DNA of 62,227 nt from Desulfobacter sp. (GTDB lineage: Bacteria > Desulfobacterota > Desulfobacteria > Desulfobacterales > Desulfobacteraceae), in contig JAQYWJ010000001.1 of NCBI GenBank assembly GCA_030145005.1, positions 1-62,227 on the forward strand, read 5' to 3'. Below the pieces are notes generated by a model that worked only from the letters and a program-made list of their open reading frames with translations, had not been told where the DNA came from and did not search any database. Shown here piece by piece: positions 9,342 to 17,389 of the stretch (positions within the stretch are counted from its first letter, which is position 1; each line of letters begins with the position of its first letter). The position numbers and the translations under genes are program-made.

Positions 9342-9875
9342 ATGAAAAAAAGCATTATAGTTCCGGCAGTTTTGATTATTGCCGCAATGTTCACTTGCAG
9401 CGCGTTTGCAGCTGATGCGGCTAAAATAGGTGTGGTCAGTTTTGAAAAAATAATAAAAGAATCCAGTGCCGGCAAAGTGATGCAAAAAGACCTCAAGGCT
9501 AAACTTGATGAACTTCAGGCAAAACTTCAGGCTGAGGAAAAGAGAGTTAAAGATATGTCAGCGGCTTTAGAGCGTGAAGCCCTTGTGCTCAGTGCTGAAA
9601 AAAAACTTGAGCGTCAAAGGGAACTGCGGGATAATGCGGATGACTTAAAAAAAATGAACGCTGATTATACCCAGGAAATGAAGATTCTGCAAAACAAGCG
9701 GATGAACCAAATACAAAAAGATGTTTTTGACATCGCCAACAAAGTAGGAAAGGCACAAGGGTATCTTTTGATCTTTGAAAAAAAAGTCGCCGGTGTTATC
9801 TATGCTGCAGATAAGGTGGATATCACTGATGAGGTAATCAAAGAATATAATTCAATATACGCTAAGAAAAAATAA
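9342..9875 (+). CDS. skp: Periplasmic chaperone Skp/OmpH
   Basis: 177 residues. A signal peptide (about 1-24, ending SAFAADA) is followed by a short beta segment KIGVVSFEKIIKES and two long charged helices (about 50-130, rich in Lys and Glu), the tentacles of the Skp trimer; the C-terminal strand IYAADKVDITDEVI closes the core. It holds unfolded outer-membrane proteins on their way to BamA. It starts 30 nt after bamA with a good GGAGG ribosome-binding site and is followed by lpxD after 3 nt, the classical order. Confidence 0.93.
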   Translation: MKKSIIVPAVLIIAAMFTCSAFAADAAKIGVVSFEKIIKESSAGKVMQKDLKAKLDELQAKLQAEEKRVKDMSAALEREALVLSAEKKLERQRELRDNADDLKKMNADYTQEMKILQNKRMNQIQKDVFDIANKVGKAQGYLLIFEKKVAGVIYAADKVDITDEVIKEYNSIYAKKK

Positions 9876-9878
9876 TTC

Positions 9879-10916
9879 ATGCTTACAGCAGACCAAATAG
9901 CTGCTATGGTAAATGCCCGGATACATGGGGATCCGGGCACAATCATTTCCGGGGTATCATCCTTTGACGATGCAGGGCCCAGGGATTTGACTTTTGCGGT
10001 GGATCACTCTTTTTTCTCCCGGCTGAATGAAACAAAGGCCGGGATCATCCTTGTTCCCAATGAAGCCCCTGCGGTTTCGGGCATAACACTTCTTTACAGC
10101 GATAATCCGAAACTTGCTTTTTTTAAGGTTGTGGCGCACTTGATGCCTGCAGAGCCGTTAAAGGAATTTATTCACCCTTCAGTTGTTATTGCAGACGACT
10201 GCACTATTGGTGACGGCACACGCATTGAGGCCCATGTCAGCATAGGGCAAGGCTGCACCATTGGCAGTCATGTTCACATCATGGCCAATACGGTGATCGG
10301 AAAGCAATGCCGGATCAATGATTCCTGCCGGATCAGCCCCAATGTCACCCTGGCAGATAAAACGCGAATCGGCAGGCAGTCCATTGTTCATCCCAATTCA
10401 GTCATCGGCTCTGACGGGTTTGGGTTTGTCCAGGACGGACACGCCCATACCAAGCTGGTACATACAGGGTTCGTCCATATCGGTGATTGCTGTGAAATCG
10501 GTGCCTGCAATACCATTGACAGGGGAACTTTAGGCATAACCCGCATCGGCAACGGCGTTAAAACGGACAATCAGGTCCACATCGCCCACAATGTTAAAAT
10601 CGGAGACAATACACTGGTGGTGGCCCAGGTGGGTATTGCCGGGAGCACCACCATCGGCAGAGACGTAATTATTGCAGGTAAAGCCGGTATTTCCGGCCAC
10701 CTGAATATAGGAGACGGAGCCATTGTCGGCCCCTATGCCGGCGTCACCGGAAATGTTCCCCCGGGCAATATCGTTTCAGGCATCCCCCACATGCCCCATA
10801 AAATCTGGCTGAAAGTATCCCGTATCATACCCCGGCTACCCAGTTTAAGAACACGACTGCTTTCCCTTGAAAAACGAATAAAAAAGCTGGAAAGCAACCG
10901 GACGGAGCAACCATGA
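9879..10916 (+). CDS. lpxD: UDP-3-O-acylglucosamine N-acyltransferase LpxD
   Basis: 345 residues. An N-terminal uridine-binding domain (about 1-95, ISGVSSFDDAGPRDLTF) precedes a left-handed beta-helix of hexapeptide repeats (about 100-310) and a C-terminal helix (LLSLEKRIKKLES). VHIAHNVKIGDN carries the catalytic histidine. It adds the N-linked hydroxyacyl chain in lipid A synthesis. The gene overlaps lpxA by 4 nt; fabZ, which often sits between lpxD and lpxA, is absent. Confidence 0.95.
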   Translation: MLTADQIAAMVNARIHGDPGTIISGVSSFDDAGPRDLTFAVDHSFFSRLNETKAGIILVPNEAPAVSGITLLYSDNPKLAFFKVVAHLMPAEPLKEFIHPSVVIADDCTIGDGTRIEAHVSIGQGCTIGSHVHIMANTVIGKQCRINDSCRISPNVTLADKTRIGRQSIVHPNSVIGSDGFGFVQDGHAHTKLVHTGFVHIGDCCEIGACNTIDRGTLGITRIGNGVKTDNQVHIAHNVKIGDNTLVVAQVGIAGSTTIGRDVIIAGKAGISGHLNIGDGAIVGPYAGVTGNVPPGNIVSGIPHMPHKIWLKVSRIIPRLPSLRTRLLSLEKRIKKLESNRTEQP

Positions 10917-11692
10917 TTCAACCGATTCATCCAACTGCAATTATTGATTCATCTGCCAGGATAGATGAGAATGTCACCATTGGCCCTTATACCATTGTCA
11001 AAGGAGATGTTACCATTGGATCCGGCACAACCATAGGTCCTTACTGCACGATTGACGACCATGTCACCATCGGTCCGGACTGTAATATTTTTCAGTACGC
11101 CTCCATTGGCGGCGCCCCCCAAGATCTTAAATTTCACGGAGAAACCACCCATCTGACCATTGGCAGGGGGTCCATTATCCGTGAATTTGTCACCATTAAC
11201 AGGGGCACGGGTTTTGGCGGAGGCCTCACCGAGGTGGGTGAAGAAAACTATCTGATGGCCTACACCCACATTGCCCATGACTGCAAAACCGGTAAAGGTG
11301 TCATCCTTGCCAACAGTTCAACCCTTGCAGGACACATTGAAATCGGAAACTATGCCACTATAGGCGGTCTTGTGGCCATTCATCAATTTGTCAAAATCGG
11401 AGACTATGCCTACATCGGCGGTAAATCCGCTGTGGTAAAAGACATTCCGCCCTTTGTCATTGCCGCAGGTGACAGGGCCACCCTGCATGGACTGAATAAT
11501 GTGGGCCTCAAGCGCCATAATTTTGAAACTTCCGCTATTCGTCAGTTGAAAAAAGCGTACCGGATATTTTTCCGGATTGGACTGACAGTGACCCAGGCCG
11601 TGGAAAGAACCAAAGCAGAAGTTGAACAACTTCCTGAAGTCGTGTTCTTTACTGAATTTATAAAAAATTCAAATCGTGGGGTGACACGTTAA
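10913..11692 (+). CDS. lpxA: Acyl-ACP--UDP-N-acetylglucosamine O-acyltransferase LpxA
   Basis: 259 residues, typical LpxA size. It opens with IHPTAIIDSSARIDENVTIGPY and continues with hexapeptide repeats to about residue 190. The catalytic histidine lies in YTHIAHDCKTGKG, and GLNNVGLKRHNF is the C-terminal signature separating LpxA from LpxD. It carries out the first step of lipid A synthesis in the cytoplasm. ATGA overlap with lpxD. Confidence 0.96.
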   Translation: MIQPIHPTAIIDSSARIDENVTIGPYTIVKGDVTIGSGTTIGPYCTIDDHVTIGPDCNIFQYASIGGAPQDLKFHGETTHLTIGRGSIIREFVTINRGTGFGGGLTEVGEENYLMAYTHIAHDCKTGKGVILANSSTLAGHIEIGNYATIGGLVAIHQFVKIGDYAYIGGKSAVVKDIPPFVIAAGDRATLHGLNNVGLKRHNFETSAIRQLKKAYRIFFRIGLTVTQAVERTKAEVEQLPEVVFFTEFIKNSNRGVTR

Positions 11693-11697
11693 TTTCC

Positions 11698-12549
11698 ATG
11701 AACGATACCGAAGGCAATAGTTGTTCTTCCCACATCGGCCTGATTGCAGGAGGTGGGCAGTTTCCGCTGCTTTTCACCCAAAAGGCACGTGCAAACGGTT
11801 ATAAAGTTATTGGGGCAGGATTCCACAGCGAAACGGACCCCCAACTTGCCCAACTGACCCACCGGTTTGAATGGCTTTATCTTGGCCAGCTCAGCAAACT
11901 GATCCGCTATTTTAAATCCCATGGTGTCACCAGGGCTTTGCTCATGGGCTCCATCAGCAAGGCCAATATTTTCAAAGATATAAGACCGGATTTCAAAGCT
12001 CTTGCCTTTATTGCTAAAACTGCGGGCACCCACGATAATAATATCCTTTCATCCTTTGCGGATCTTTTGGAAAAGCAGGGTATTACCCTGGTACCTTCCA
12101 CCTTTCTTCTGCCGGAGCTTATCAGCCCCAAAGGATGCTGGACAAAGCGAAAACCGGACAGATCAGAAAAAAAAGATATCCAGCAGGGATGGAAGCTTGC
12201 CAAAGCCGTTGGCCTTCTTGATATCGGCCAGTGCCTTGTTATTTCCAATGGTACGGTACTTGCTGTAGAAGCCATTGACGGCACGGACGCCACCATAGAA
12301 CGGGGAGGGCGGCTGAGCCGGGGCAATGGGGCCACAGTTGTAAAACTATCCAAACCCCACCAGGACTTACGCTTTGATTTACCCTCATCCGGATGCACCA
12401 CCATCGAAACCATGCACCGGTCAGGTGTAAATGTGCTTGTGCTTGAAGCTGAAAAGTCAATTTCATTTGACCGTGAAAAGATGATTGCCCTTGCAGACAA
12501 ATACAATATCTGCATAACCGCTGTGACCGAGGATGAGATCCATGAATAA
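11698..12549 (+). CDS. lpxI: UDP-2,3-diacylglucosamine pyrophosphatase LpxI
   Basis: 283 residues. The N-terminus IGLIAGGGQFPLLFTQKARA and the C-terminal domain (RLSRGNGATVVKLSKP, LEAEKSISFDREKM) are characteristic of LpxI (DUF1009), the alternative to LpxH found in alpha- and deltaproteobacteria. It cleaves UDP-diacylglucosamine to lipid X and UMP, feeding LpxB encoded next. The 3' end overlaps lpxB. Confidence 0.93.
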   Translation: MNDTEGNSCSSHIGLIAGGGQFPLLFTQKARANGYKVIGAGFHSETDPQLAQLTHRFEWLYLGQLSKLIRYFKSHGVTRALLMGSISKANIFKDIRPDFKALAFIAKTAGTHDNNILSSFADLLEKQGITLVPSTFLLPELISPKGCWTKRKPDRSEKKDIQQGWKLAKAVGLLDIGQCLVISNGTVLAVEAIDGTDATIERGGRLSRGNGATVVKLSKPHQDLRFDLPSSGCTTIETMHRSGVNVLVLEAEKSISFDREKMIALADKYNICITAVTEDEIHE

Positions 12550-13825
12550 CGACCATGGGCTAACCTGGTCTATCGACACCCAGACACAACCCACCACAAA
12601 AAATGTAAATAATTTAATAGGTTGTCCGGATTTTCATACGAAAACGACCCGGCATATCATGATCCTTGCCGGTGAACCGTCAGGCGATTTCCACGGGGCA
12701 GCCCTGGTGCGGTCATTAAAACAACTTTGTCCCGGTACCCGGATCACGGGTATTGGCGGTAAAGCCATGACAGGGCAGGGGGCAGACATTTTCTTTCCCA
12801 TTGACAAGCTGTCTGCCATGGGACTTGTTCAAGTGATCAAGCAGTTAGGCGCCATTAAACAGGCTTTTTCCCTTGTTAAGCGACGATTAAAAACAGATCC
12901 CCCTGATGCTGTTGTGCTCATTGACTATCCGGGCTTTAATTTAAAAACCGCTAGCTTTATCAAACAGCATTATGATATTCCTGTCTGTTATTATATTGCA
13001 CCAAAGGTCTGGGCCTGGAATTCAAGACGTCTGGATACCATTGCAAAATTTACGGACCATGTGGCACTGATCTTTCCCTTTGAGATCCCCATTTATAAAG
13101 CCAAAAAAATTTCTGCCACCTATGTGGGAAATCCCCTGGTGGATGAATATCCCCAAAGCCTGCCGATTTTGGACCAAGACAATAAAAAAGGCCTGGCCGG
13201 TGATCTGGTTATCGGTCTGCTTCCGGGTTCTAGATCCGCTGAAATTGATAAACTGCTCCCTGTCATGCTGGATTCCGCTGGTATGATTACAAAAAGATAT
13301 CCCAATTTAAGATTTCTTATTTCATCCGGCATTAGACAGCATGAAGAACGCATTAAACATATTGTTTTTCACCATCCAAACAGCGATTTATGCAGGATTG
13401 TAACAGGGCGGCCAAAACAGATTTTTGACCGGGCCAACCTTCTGATTGCCACATCGGGAACCGTTACGCTGGAAGCTGCTTTAAATCATGTCCCCACTGT
13501 AATTATTTATAAAATGTCCCCTGTGGCCTACCGGCTTGCACAGCTGCTTGTGAAAACCAAATACATCGGACTGGCCAATCTGATTGTCGGCCGCCAGGTG
13601 ATGCCGGAGCTGATCCAGGACAACGCCAATGCCGGAACCATCAGTGAAACCGTATTGTCAATGATACCTGAACTTGAGAATCATAGACAGCAACTTCATC
13701 AGGTCCGCAGACGATTAGGTCTGCCGGGCGCTCCGAAACGCACGGCAACCATTATATTTAACCTGATTCACAAACATGAGGTAAAAAACAAAAATTATCT
13801 GCCGATGCCAAAAGTACCTGTTTGA
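12542..13825 (+). CDS. lpxB: Lipid-A-disaccharide synthase LpxB
   Basis: GT19 glycosyltransferase joining lipid X to UDP-diacylglucosamine. The family N-terminus is IMILAGEPSGDFHGA, and PKVWAWNSRR, LPGSRSAEI and ATSGTVTLEAAL are core motifs. I chose the ATG at 12542, which overlaps the lpxI stop and has a GAGGA ribosome-binding site 8 nt upstream. This leaves about 40 residues before the conserved start that look unstructured. An upstream ATG (12533) has no spacing from that site, and a downstream ATG at 12659 would give the usual length but has no visible ribosome-binding site. Confidence 0.93.
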   Translation: MNNDHGLTWSIDTQTQPTTKNVNNLIGCPDFHTKTTRHIMILAGEPSGDFHGAALVRSLKQLCPGTRITGIGGKAMTGQGADIFFPIDKLSAMGLVQVIKQLGAIKQAFSLVKRRLKTDPPDAVVLIDYPGFNLKTASFIKQHYDIPVCYYIAPKVWAWNSRRLDTIAKFTDHVALIFPFEIPIYKAKKISATYVGNPLVDEYPQSLPILDQDNKKGLAGDLVIGLLPGSRSAEIDKLLPVMLDSAGMITKRYPNLRFLISSGIRQHEERIKHIVFHHPNSDLCRIVTGRPKQIFDRANLLIATSGTVTLEAALNHVPTVIIYKMSPVAYRLAQLLVKTKYIGLANLIVGRQVMPELIQDNANAGTISETVLSMIPELENHRQQLHQVRRRLGLPGAPKRTATIIFNLIHKHEVKNKNYLPMPKVPV

Positions 13826-13895
13826 CAAATTTAGGTAAGAACGATTAGATTATTCATCTTCTAAGATTTCAAATTATTAGGAAATATTGTCGTTT

Positions 13896-15143
13896 ATGAG
13901 TTTCGAACTGACCCTGTTATGTGTCTGCCTTTTTCTGTCAGGTTTTTTTTCCATGTCTGAAACAGCGCTTTTTTCCATCTCCAGAGTCAAAGCCTTTCAT
14001 GTTTCTAAAGATGGTTCAAAGTCCGGCCGGCTTATTCTGGAGATGAAGGAAGACTCCCACACCCTTTTGACCACCATTCTCATAGGCAACAACCTTGTAA
14101 ACATTGGTGCATCTTCCCTTGCCACATCCCTTGCCATTGACCATTTTCAGTCCAATGCCGTGGGGATTGCCACCGGTGTCATGACACTTCTGATTCTTGT
14201 TTTTGGGGAAATTTTTCCAAAATCTTTTGCCAACCACAACAATGTAGTGGTTTCAAGGGCGGTCATATATCCCCTATACTGGTTGTCAAAAATTTTATGG
14301 CCTTTGATCTTTGTTCTTAATTTCATACCTAAACTGCACGGCACCATATACAATTCCCAGGAGACCGTGACCGAGGATGAACTGATGACCATGGTGGAAG
14401 TGGTGGAAGGGGAAGGTGAAATCAAGGAGGAAGAAAGGGAATACATCACCAATATCTTTGAATTTGATGATACCTATTGTTCTGAAATTATGACACCCAG
14501 GGCAGACATGTTTGTGGTGGATGCAGCTGAAGGCCTGGATATTCCAAGGGTTCTAAAAACAGGATTTTCACGCATTCCGGTGATTGAGGATACCATAGAT
14601 AATATTGTAGGGATTCTGCATATTAAGGATCTATTTTCCAGATACCTGGAAAATAAAGGTTCCGAGGCGCCCCCGGACAGCCTTGATGTCAAAGCGATTA
14701 TGAAAAAGCCGTATTTCATACCGGAATCAAAGAAATTGGATTCACTGCTTAAAGCCTTTAAGGCAAAAAAGAGCCATATGGCTGTTGTCGTTGATGAATA
14801 TGGCGGCGTGTCCGGTATCGTAACCCTTGAGGATGTGGTTGAAGAAATTTTTGGAGAAATTGCCGACGAGTCCGATAAAAATACACCGGACATTGTCCAG
14901 ATCAAAGGGAACAAGTGGCTGGTGTTAGGTAAAACAGATATATATCATCTTAACAAAGAGTTAAACTTGGGTATTCCCGAATCTGCAAACTACGATACGG
15001 TCTCGGGATTTTTCCTGGAACTTGTGGAGCGTATCCCCAAACCCGGAGAGTCCATCCGCATGAATAACTGGCTCTTTTCGGTAAAAGACATGGATGGCAA
15101 CCGGATTCAGTCGTTTATTATTAAACCGGTAGAAGAACCCTGA
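13896..15143 (+). CDS. CNNM/CorC-type transmembrane CBS-domain protein
   Basis: About 415 residues. The N-terminal CNNM membrane domain (about 1-150, with GFFSMSETALFSISR, then ILIGNNLVNIGASS and LVFGEIFPKSFA) is followed by two CBS domains (about 190-330; IMTPRADMFVVD, MAVVVDEYGGVSGIVTLEDV) and a C-terminal CorC_HlyC domain. This family is linked to Mg2+/Co2+ transport or efflux; older annotations call it hemolysin. A TTG 9 nt upstream (13887) would add three residues, but the ATG keeps a better distance from the AGGAA at 13879. It ends the envelope operon. Confidence 0.88.
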   Translation: MSFELTLLCVCLFLSGFFSMSETALFSISRVKAFHVSKDGSKSGRLILEMKEDSHTLLTTILIGNNLVNIGASSLATSLAIDHFQSNAVGIATGVMTLLILVFGEIFPKSFANHNNVVVSRAVIYPLYWLSKILWPLIFVLNFIPKLHGTIYNSQETVTEDELMTMVEVVEGEGEIKEEEREYITNIFEFDDTYCSEIMTPRADMFVVDAAEGLDIPRVLKTGFSRIPVIEDTIDNIVGILHIKDLFSRYLENKGSEAPPDSLDVKAIMKKPYFIPESKKLDSLLKAFKAKKSHMAVVVDEYGGVSGIVTLEDVVEEIFGEIADESDKNTPDIVQIKGNKWLVLGKTDIYHLNKELNLGIPESANYDTVSGFFLELVERIPKPGESIRMNNWLFSVKDMDGNRIQSFIIKPVEEP

Positions 15144-15201
15144 TTTGCGCTGTACCAGACATTTGAAATTTTGGCATCCAAAATTTGACCGCTTGAATCT
15201 A

Positions 15202-15230
15202 TTGACAGAAACAGATTTGACGTATAAGGT
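15202..15230 (+). promoter_or_regulatory. Predicted promoter of the pheA leader
   Basis: TTGACA (15202-15207), a 17-nt spacer and TAAGGT (15225-15230, four of six matches to TATAAT). Transcription would start close to 15237, about 26 nt before the leader-peptide ATG, which fits an attenuator leader. Confidence 0.55.
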
Positions 15231-15262
15231 CTTAAAAAAAATATAAGGGAAACAATAGTTCA

Positions 15263-15340
15263 ATGCATTTTATCTTTAATAAAAATTTTTATTTTAGCAC
15301 TCGATTTTATAAAAAGGACAGCCTGCCTGTGGACTACTGA
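15263..15340 (+). CDS. pheL: Phe/Tyr-rich leader peptide of the pheA operon
   Basis: A 25-codon ORF, ATG 15263 to TGA 15338, giving the peptide MHFIFNKNFYFSTRFY followed by KKDSLPVDY. Five of 25 residues are Phe (all UUU codons) and three are Tyr, concentrated in residues 3-16. A purine-rich AAGGGA lies upstream. Its last codons overlap the segment that can pair with the downstream terminator stem. This is the standard arrangement of an enterobacterial-type pheL attenuator, although the sequence is unlike E. coli PheL. A ribosome stalled at the Phe codons would leave the antiterminator free to form. Confidence 0.8.
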   Translation: MHFIFNKNFYFSTRFYKKDSLPVDY

Positions 15341-15410
15341 TTTTTCCCATAAATTTAACTTAAATCACTAAAACCGCAGCAGGCAAGGCCTGAGGCGGTT
15401 TTTTTTATTT
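15321..15410 (+). terminator. Attenuator: terminator hairpin with competing antiterminator
   Basis: Terminator: AAACCGC (15371-15377) pairs with GCGGTTT (15395-15401); after a 2x2 internal mismatch, CAGGC (15380-15384) pairs with GCCTG (15388-15392) around an AAG loop; a run of eight T (15399-15406) follows. Antiterminator: GCCTGCCTG (15321-15329) can pair with the segment 15380-15389 with one bulged A, nine pairs, which removes the left arm of the terminator. A small ACAG/CTGT pause hairpin (15318-15330) sits at the end of the leader ORF. Together these are the alternative structures expected for transcription attenuation of pheA-aroE-aroA-aroK. Confidence 0.85.
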
Positions 15411-15438
15411 AAAGCCGATTATAAAAAAGGAAATTAAC

Positions 15439-16578
15439 ATGACAGACCGTGGGATCAAGGAAAAAGACAATCAAAAACAAACCGGGGGGGAGACTTCCTC
15501 ACTGTCTCCGCTTCGTGGGGAAATTGACCGCATTGATGAGCGCATTCTTGAACTGATCAACCAACGCCTTGAGATCGGTAAAAAAGTAGGAGAGATTAAA
15601 AAACAAAAAGGCAGTCAGATTCTGGACCGGGCCCGGGAACGCATGGTGATTGACCGGCTTTCCCAGCTGAATCCCGGCCCTGCGGATGAAAGCCTGATCC
15701 AGTATATTTTCAATGTGATCATCACGGCCACACGGGAAATCCAGAAACCTAGAACTATTGGTTATTTGGGGCCCGTTGCCAGTCATTCTCATATTGCAGC
15801 CCTTCATTATTTCAGGCATTGCGGGGAATTTGTAGAACAGCCCGGTTTTTTTGATATTTTCAACAATATTAAACGAAAAGAACTTCATTTCGGCATTGTC
15901 CCCGTTGAAAATTCCATTGAAGGGGCTGTCAACTATACCCTTGATCTGTTTGCCGAATTTGATATTCATATTACGGCAGAGCACTATGAGCCTGTTTCCC
16001 ATGATCTGTTATCCATCACAGGGGAACTCAAAGACGTTAAAACCGTTTATTCCCATCCCCAGGCCATTGCCCAGTGCAAAAACTGGTTGAAGAAACACCT
16101 GCCCCATGCCATAGTCATGGAGACTACCTCCACATCAAATGCGGCACTTATGGCCTCAAAGGATGAACAGATTGCCGCCATTGCATCGGGTAAAGCGGCT
16201 CATTTTTATAACTTGCTGCCGGTGGCATCGCAAATACAGGACCGTGCCGGTAACATTACGCGGTTTCTTGTGATTGGGGGAGATCGCCCGGAAAGAACAG
16301 GGAATGATAAAACCTCTATTATGTTTGCCACGAATCACACGCCGGGCGCTCTTTTCAGGGCGCTTTCGCCTGTGAACCGAGCCGGCCTGAACATGGTTAA
16401 ACTTGAATCCAGGCCCACGCGCCACTATAACTGGAGCTATCATTTTTTCATGGATATTGAAGGGCACATCCAGGACGAAATTGTATTTCAAACCATTGAA
16501 CAGATTCGAAGCCAGGCCCTGTATTTAAAGGTGTTGGGATCGTACCCGATTTTGGCAAAACAGGAGAGATTACAATGA
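15439..16578 (+). CDS. pheA: Bifunctional chorismate mutase / prephenate dehydratase (P-protein)
   Basis: 379 residues. An AroQ-type chorismate mutase domain (about 25-105, with LRGEIDRIDERILELINQRL) precedes the prephenate dehydratase domain (about 110-290, with GYLGPVASHSH, PVENSIEGAVN and the catalytic-site segment GNITRFLVIG) and an ACT regulatory domain (about 298-375) that keeps the Phe-binding motifs GALFRAL and LESRP. It makes phenylpyruvate from chorismate and should be feedback inhibited by Phe. The first ~22 residues are polar and probably disordered. Expression is likely also controlled by the upstream attenuator. It overlaps aroE by 4 nt. Confidence 0.96.
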   Translation: MTDRGIKEKDNQKQTGGETSSLSPLRGEIDRIDERILELINQRLEIGKKVGEIKKQKGSQILDRARERMVIDRLSQLNPGPADESLIQYIFNVIITATREIQKPRTIGYLGPVASHSHIAALHYFRHCGEFVEQPGFFDIFNNIKRKELHFGIVPVENSIEGAVNYTLDLFAEFDIHITAEHYEPVSHDLLSITGELKDVKTVYSHPQAIAQCKNWLKKHLPHAIVMETTSTSNAALMASKDEQIAAIASGKAAHFYNLLPVASQIQDRAGNITRFLVIGGDRPERTGNDKTSIMFATNHTPGALFRALSPVNRAGLNMVKLESRPTRHYNWSYHFFMDIEGHIQDEIVFQTIEQIRSQALYLKVLGSYPILAKQERLQ

Positions 16579-17378
16579 TTGACGCTGCCACCCGGTTATA
16601 TTGTGTATTCGGCAATCCTGTCAGACACTCTAAAGGCCCTTTAATTCATAATGCAGCGTTTAAAAATAAGGGCATCAATGCCGTTTACCTTGCCTTTGAG
16701 GTACAGGATGCTGCCAAAGCGGTACAGGCTGTGCGCACGCTGGATATCCAGGGCGCTTCCGTGACCATTCCTTTCAAGGAATCCATCATGGAACATATTG
16801 ATTGGATCGACCCCACAGCCCGGGCCATTGGTGCCGTAAACACGATAGTCAATGAAGACGGCGTGTTAAAAGGCTATAATACGGATTGTCAGGCCGCTGT
16901 TGCACCCCTTGTCCCCTTTGGCATTTCAGGAAAAACTGTCTGTATTGTGGGTGCAGGCGGCGCAGCTCGGGCTGTAGCCCACGGTATTGCAGCCCAAAAT
17001 GGGGACATCATCATCACCAATCGAACGGAACAAAAAGGGCAGGCCCTTGCTGAAACGGTTAACGCACGGTTTATACCTGCCAATGAGATGGCAAACATCC
17101 AGGCAGATGTGGTAATCAACACCACAAGCATCGGCATGACACCCAAAGCGGACAAAATAAGCTTTCCGCCGGAAGCATTAACATCTGAAATGGTGGTGAT
17201 GGATGTGGTGTATACCCCGTTGAGGACCCGGTTGCTTGAAGCGGCGGAACAAAAGGGCTGCACAACCATTGACGGCCTGTCCATGTTCATTGCCCAGGCA
17301 GCAGCCCAGTTTGAATTATGGACAGGCATCACCCCTGATACGAACCTAATGCGGGGCACTATATTAACGACTGATTAA
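16575..17378 (+). CDS. aroE: Shikimate dehydrogenase
   Basis: 267 residues. FGNPVRHSKGPLIHNAAF is the shikimate-binding N-terminus and SVTIPFKESIMEHID carries the catalytic lysine. The NADP Rossmann motif GAGGAARAVAHG lies near residue 130, followed by NRTEQKGQ for NADP selection. It reduces 3-dehydroshikimate to shikimate. Coupled to pheA by an ATGA overlap; aroA follows after 11 nt. Confidence 0.96.
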   Translation: MIDAATRLYCVFGNPVRHSKGPLIHNAAFKNKGINAVYLAFEVQDAAKAVQAVRTLDIQGASVTIPFKESIMEHIDWIDPTARAIGAVNTIVNEDGVLKGYNTDCQAAVAPLVPFGISGKTVCIVGAGGAARAVAHGIAAQNGDIIITNRTEQKGQALAETVNARFIPANEMANIQADVVINTTSIGMTPKADKISFPPEALTSEMVVMDVVYTPLRTRLLEAAEQKGCTTIDGLSMFIAQAAAQFELWTGITPDTNLMRGTILTTD

Positions 17379-17389
17379 AGGAGAGCGTC

